From Planctomycetota bacterium (GTDB taxonomy: Bacteria > Planctomycetota > Planctomycetia > Pirellulales > Pirellulaceae): a stretch of 64,000 nucleotides of DNA. Below the pieces are notes generated by a model. That model did no database searches. It was not told the origin of the DNA and saw only the letters and a list, made by a program, of their open reading frames with translations. Location of the stretch: NCBI GenBank assembly GCA_026692845.1, contig JAPLNM010000089.1, forward strand, positions 1 to 64,000, read 5' to 3'. Below are positions 61,995 to 64,000 of the stretch, one piece after another. Each line of letters starts with the position of its first letter. The stretch's first letter is position 1. The position numbers and the translations under genes are program-made.

Positions 61995-62477
61995 ATGGCT
62001 GCGATGAAACTCGCCGGCCAAGACACGTTGTTCAATCGCTAGGATCTTTTCGAGTCGTCGGGCATGCCTAGGTTGCGGCGCGTATTTGGCTCCGAGAAAC
62101 GCCTTGATAATTTCAAAGGCCAATTCTGGACCGATGACCCGAGCCCCGATGCACAGGACGTTCATGTCATCGTGTTCGACTCCTTGGCGAGCCGAGTAGG
62201 TGTCATGGCATAGGCTTGCGCGGATGCCCGGGAATTTGTTGGCAGCGACGCTGACTCCGACGCCCGATCCGCAGACCAAAATCCCTCGGTCGATCGAACC
62301 GGCGATCATTCGGGTTGCAACGGCTTCGGCAAAGTCGGGAAAATCGCAGGATTCGGGCGAGTGGGTTCCACAATCGATCGCTTCGACCCCCAGAGAGGCC
62401 AGGAACTGGTGCACCTCGTTTTTCATCGAAAAACCGGCGTGGTCCCCTGCGATCGCGTAACGTGTGTTTTGGCTCAT
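61938..62477 (-). CDS. rpiB: ribose-5-phosphate isomerase B
   Basis: A 179-residue enzyme of the RpiB/LacAB family that interconverts ribose-5-P and ribulose-5-P. Conserved parts: [15 protein letters not shown], the [20 protein letters not shown] region, [17 protein letters not shown] with the catalytic cysteine, and the [20 protein letters not shown] region. About 30 residues longer at the C-terminus than the usual 145-150, and this extra part is what overlaps spoVG on the opposite strand. Confidence 0.93.
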   Translation of the reverse strand: MSQNTRYAIAGDHAGFSMKNEVHQFLASLGVEAIDCGTHSPESCDFPDFAEAVATRMIAGSIDRGILVCGSGVGVSVAANKFPGIRASLCHDTYSARQGVEHDDMNVLCIGARVIGPELAFEIIKAFLGAKYAPQPRHARRLEKILAIEQRVLAGEFHRSHLENTVSEVPFPTHRDFPG

Positions 62478-62754
62478 AAAGTCTCTCGGATTTGTAAAAA
62501 TGCGCCGTTGCCGTCTTGAGGCCTCGCGGGTACACTTCGTCCCGTTAGGTTTGTAGGGTTTTTGGGCAAACTTGGTCGTCTGCCCCCCGCGATCCGCTCC
62601 TCGTTATGACTGGTCGTTTCGCCGCTGATTCCACTGTTTTATCGCTAAGAAGGAGCCTAGACAATCGATTTAAGCATTGGTTGATCGGATTCCTGGCTGC
62701 GATTTTGGGATTTCTCCAGCGTCGTGCGAACCGGAATTTTCAGGTCTGTTTCCC

Positions 62755-64000
<1,246 letters not shown>

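Overview
The window looks like a chromosomal stretch of a planctomycete, probably of the Pirellulaceae (lineage is an inference). The markers are two DUF1549/DUF1553 + DUF1501 gene sets, a very large 'PVC-type' CxxCH cytochrome, a DUF1080/glucose-sorbosone-dehydrogenase fusion, Tat-secreted Gfo/Idh/MocA protein, PQQ-like propellers and an N-terminal planctomycete-type LExR-L motif on a beta-helix protein. No phage, IS element, CRISPR array or rRNA was seen. One tRNA-Ser(UGA) is present.

Layout. 1-2.2 kb: a hairpin-rich intergenic stretch, a DUF3050 protein, an AlkB-like dioxygenase and tRNA-Ser. 2.5-5.3 kb: two tandem Cys/Met-metabolism PLP enzymes followed by an orphan acyl carrier protein. 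6-15.9 kb: secreted oxidoreductases, a TPR protein, a YugP-type metallopeptidase, a serine beta-lactamase-fold hydrolase and a DMFase-like protein. 16-19.6 kb: radical SAM/SPASM protein, GT9 glycosyltransferase and a PQQ-like propeller. 19.7-25.5 kb (minus): the operon DUF1549/1553 > DUF1501 > PPC-domain protein, whose first gene is preceded by an in-frame 66-bp tandem repeat. 25.7-28.7 kb: a 1003-residue DUF2341-LamG-SGNH esterase. 28.9-31.6 kb: accB-accC-tauE/safE. 31.7-36.4 kb: a second DUF1549/DUF1501 set followed by three consecutive disrupted genes (WD40-like, DUF4177, acyltransferase-3). 37.3-41.3 kb: two adjacent dynamin-like membrane GTPases, the least conventional system in the window. 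41.4-49.3 kb: ROK kinase, giant cytochrome, beta-helix protein, 16-bp repeat arrays and a fatty-acid desaturase. 49.5-54.6 kb (minus): kdsD-kdsC and a 1132-residue LptC/LptA-like protein, an LPS operon in the same order as kdsD-kdsC-lptC-lptA of proteobacteria. 54.8-57.5 kb: pseudouridine synthase with a very long RGG-type tail, and a PP2A-like phosphatase. 57.7-64 kb: release-factor-like protein, flagellar-type sigma factor with a small membrane protein upstream, rhodanese, ispE, a SpoVG homologue with a built-in zinc ribbon, rpiB and the 5' part of rpsA (cut by the window end).

A cross-cutting theme is the abundance of short perfect tandem duplications (12-18 bp, once 66 bp) both inside genes (always a multiple of 3) and between them (13, 14, 16 bp). 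They suggest frequent slippage-type expansion in this lineage.
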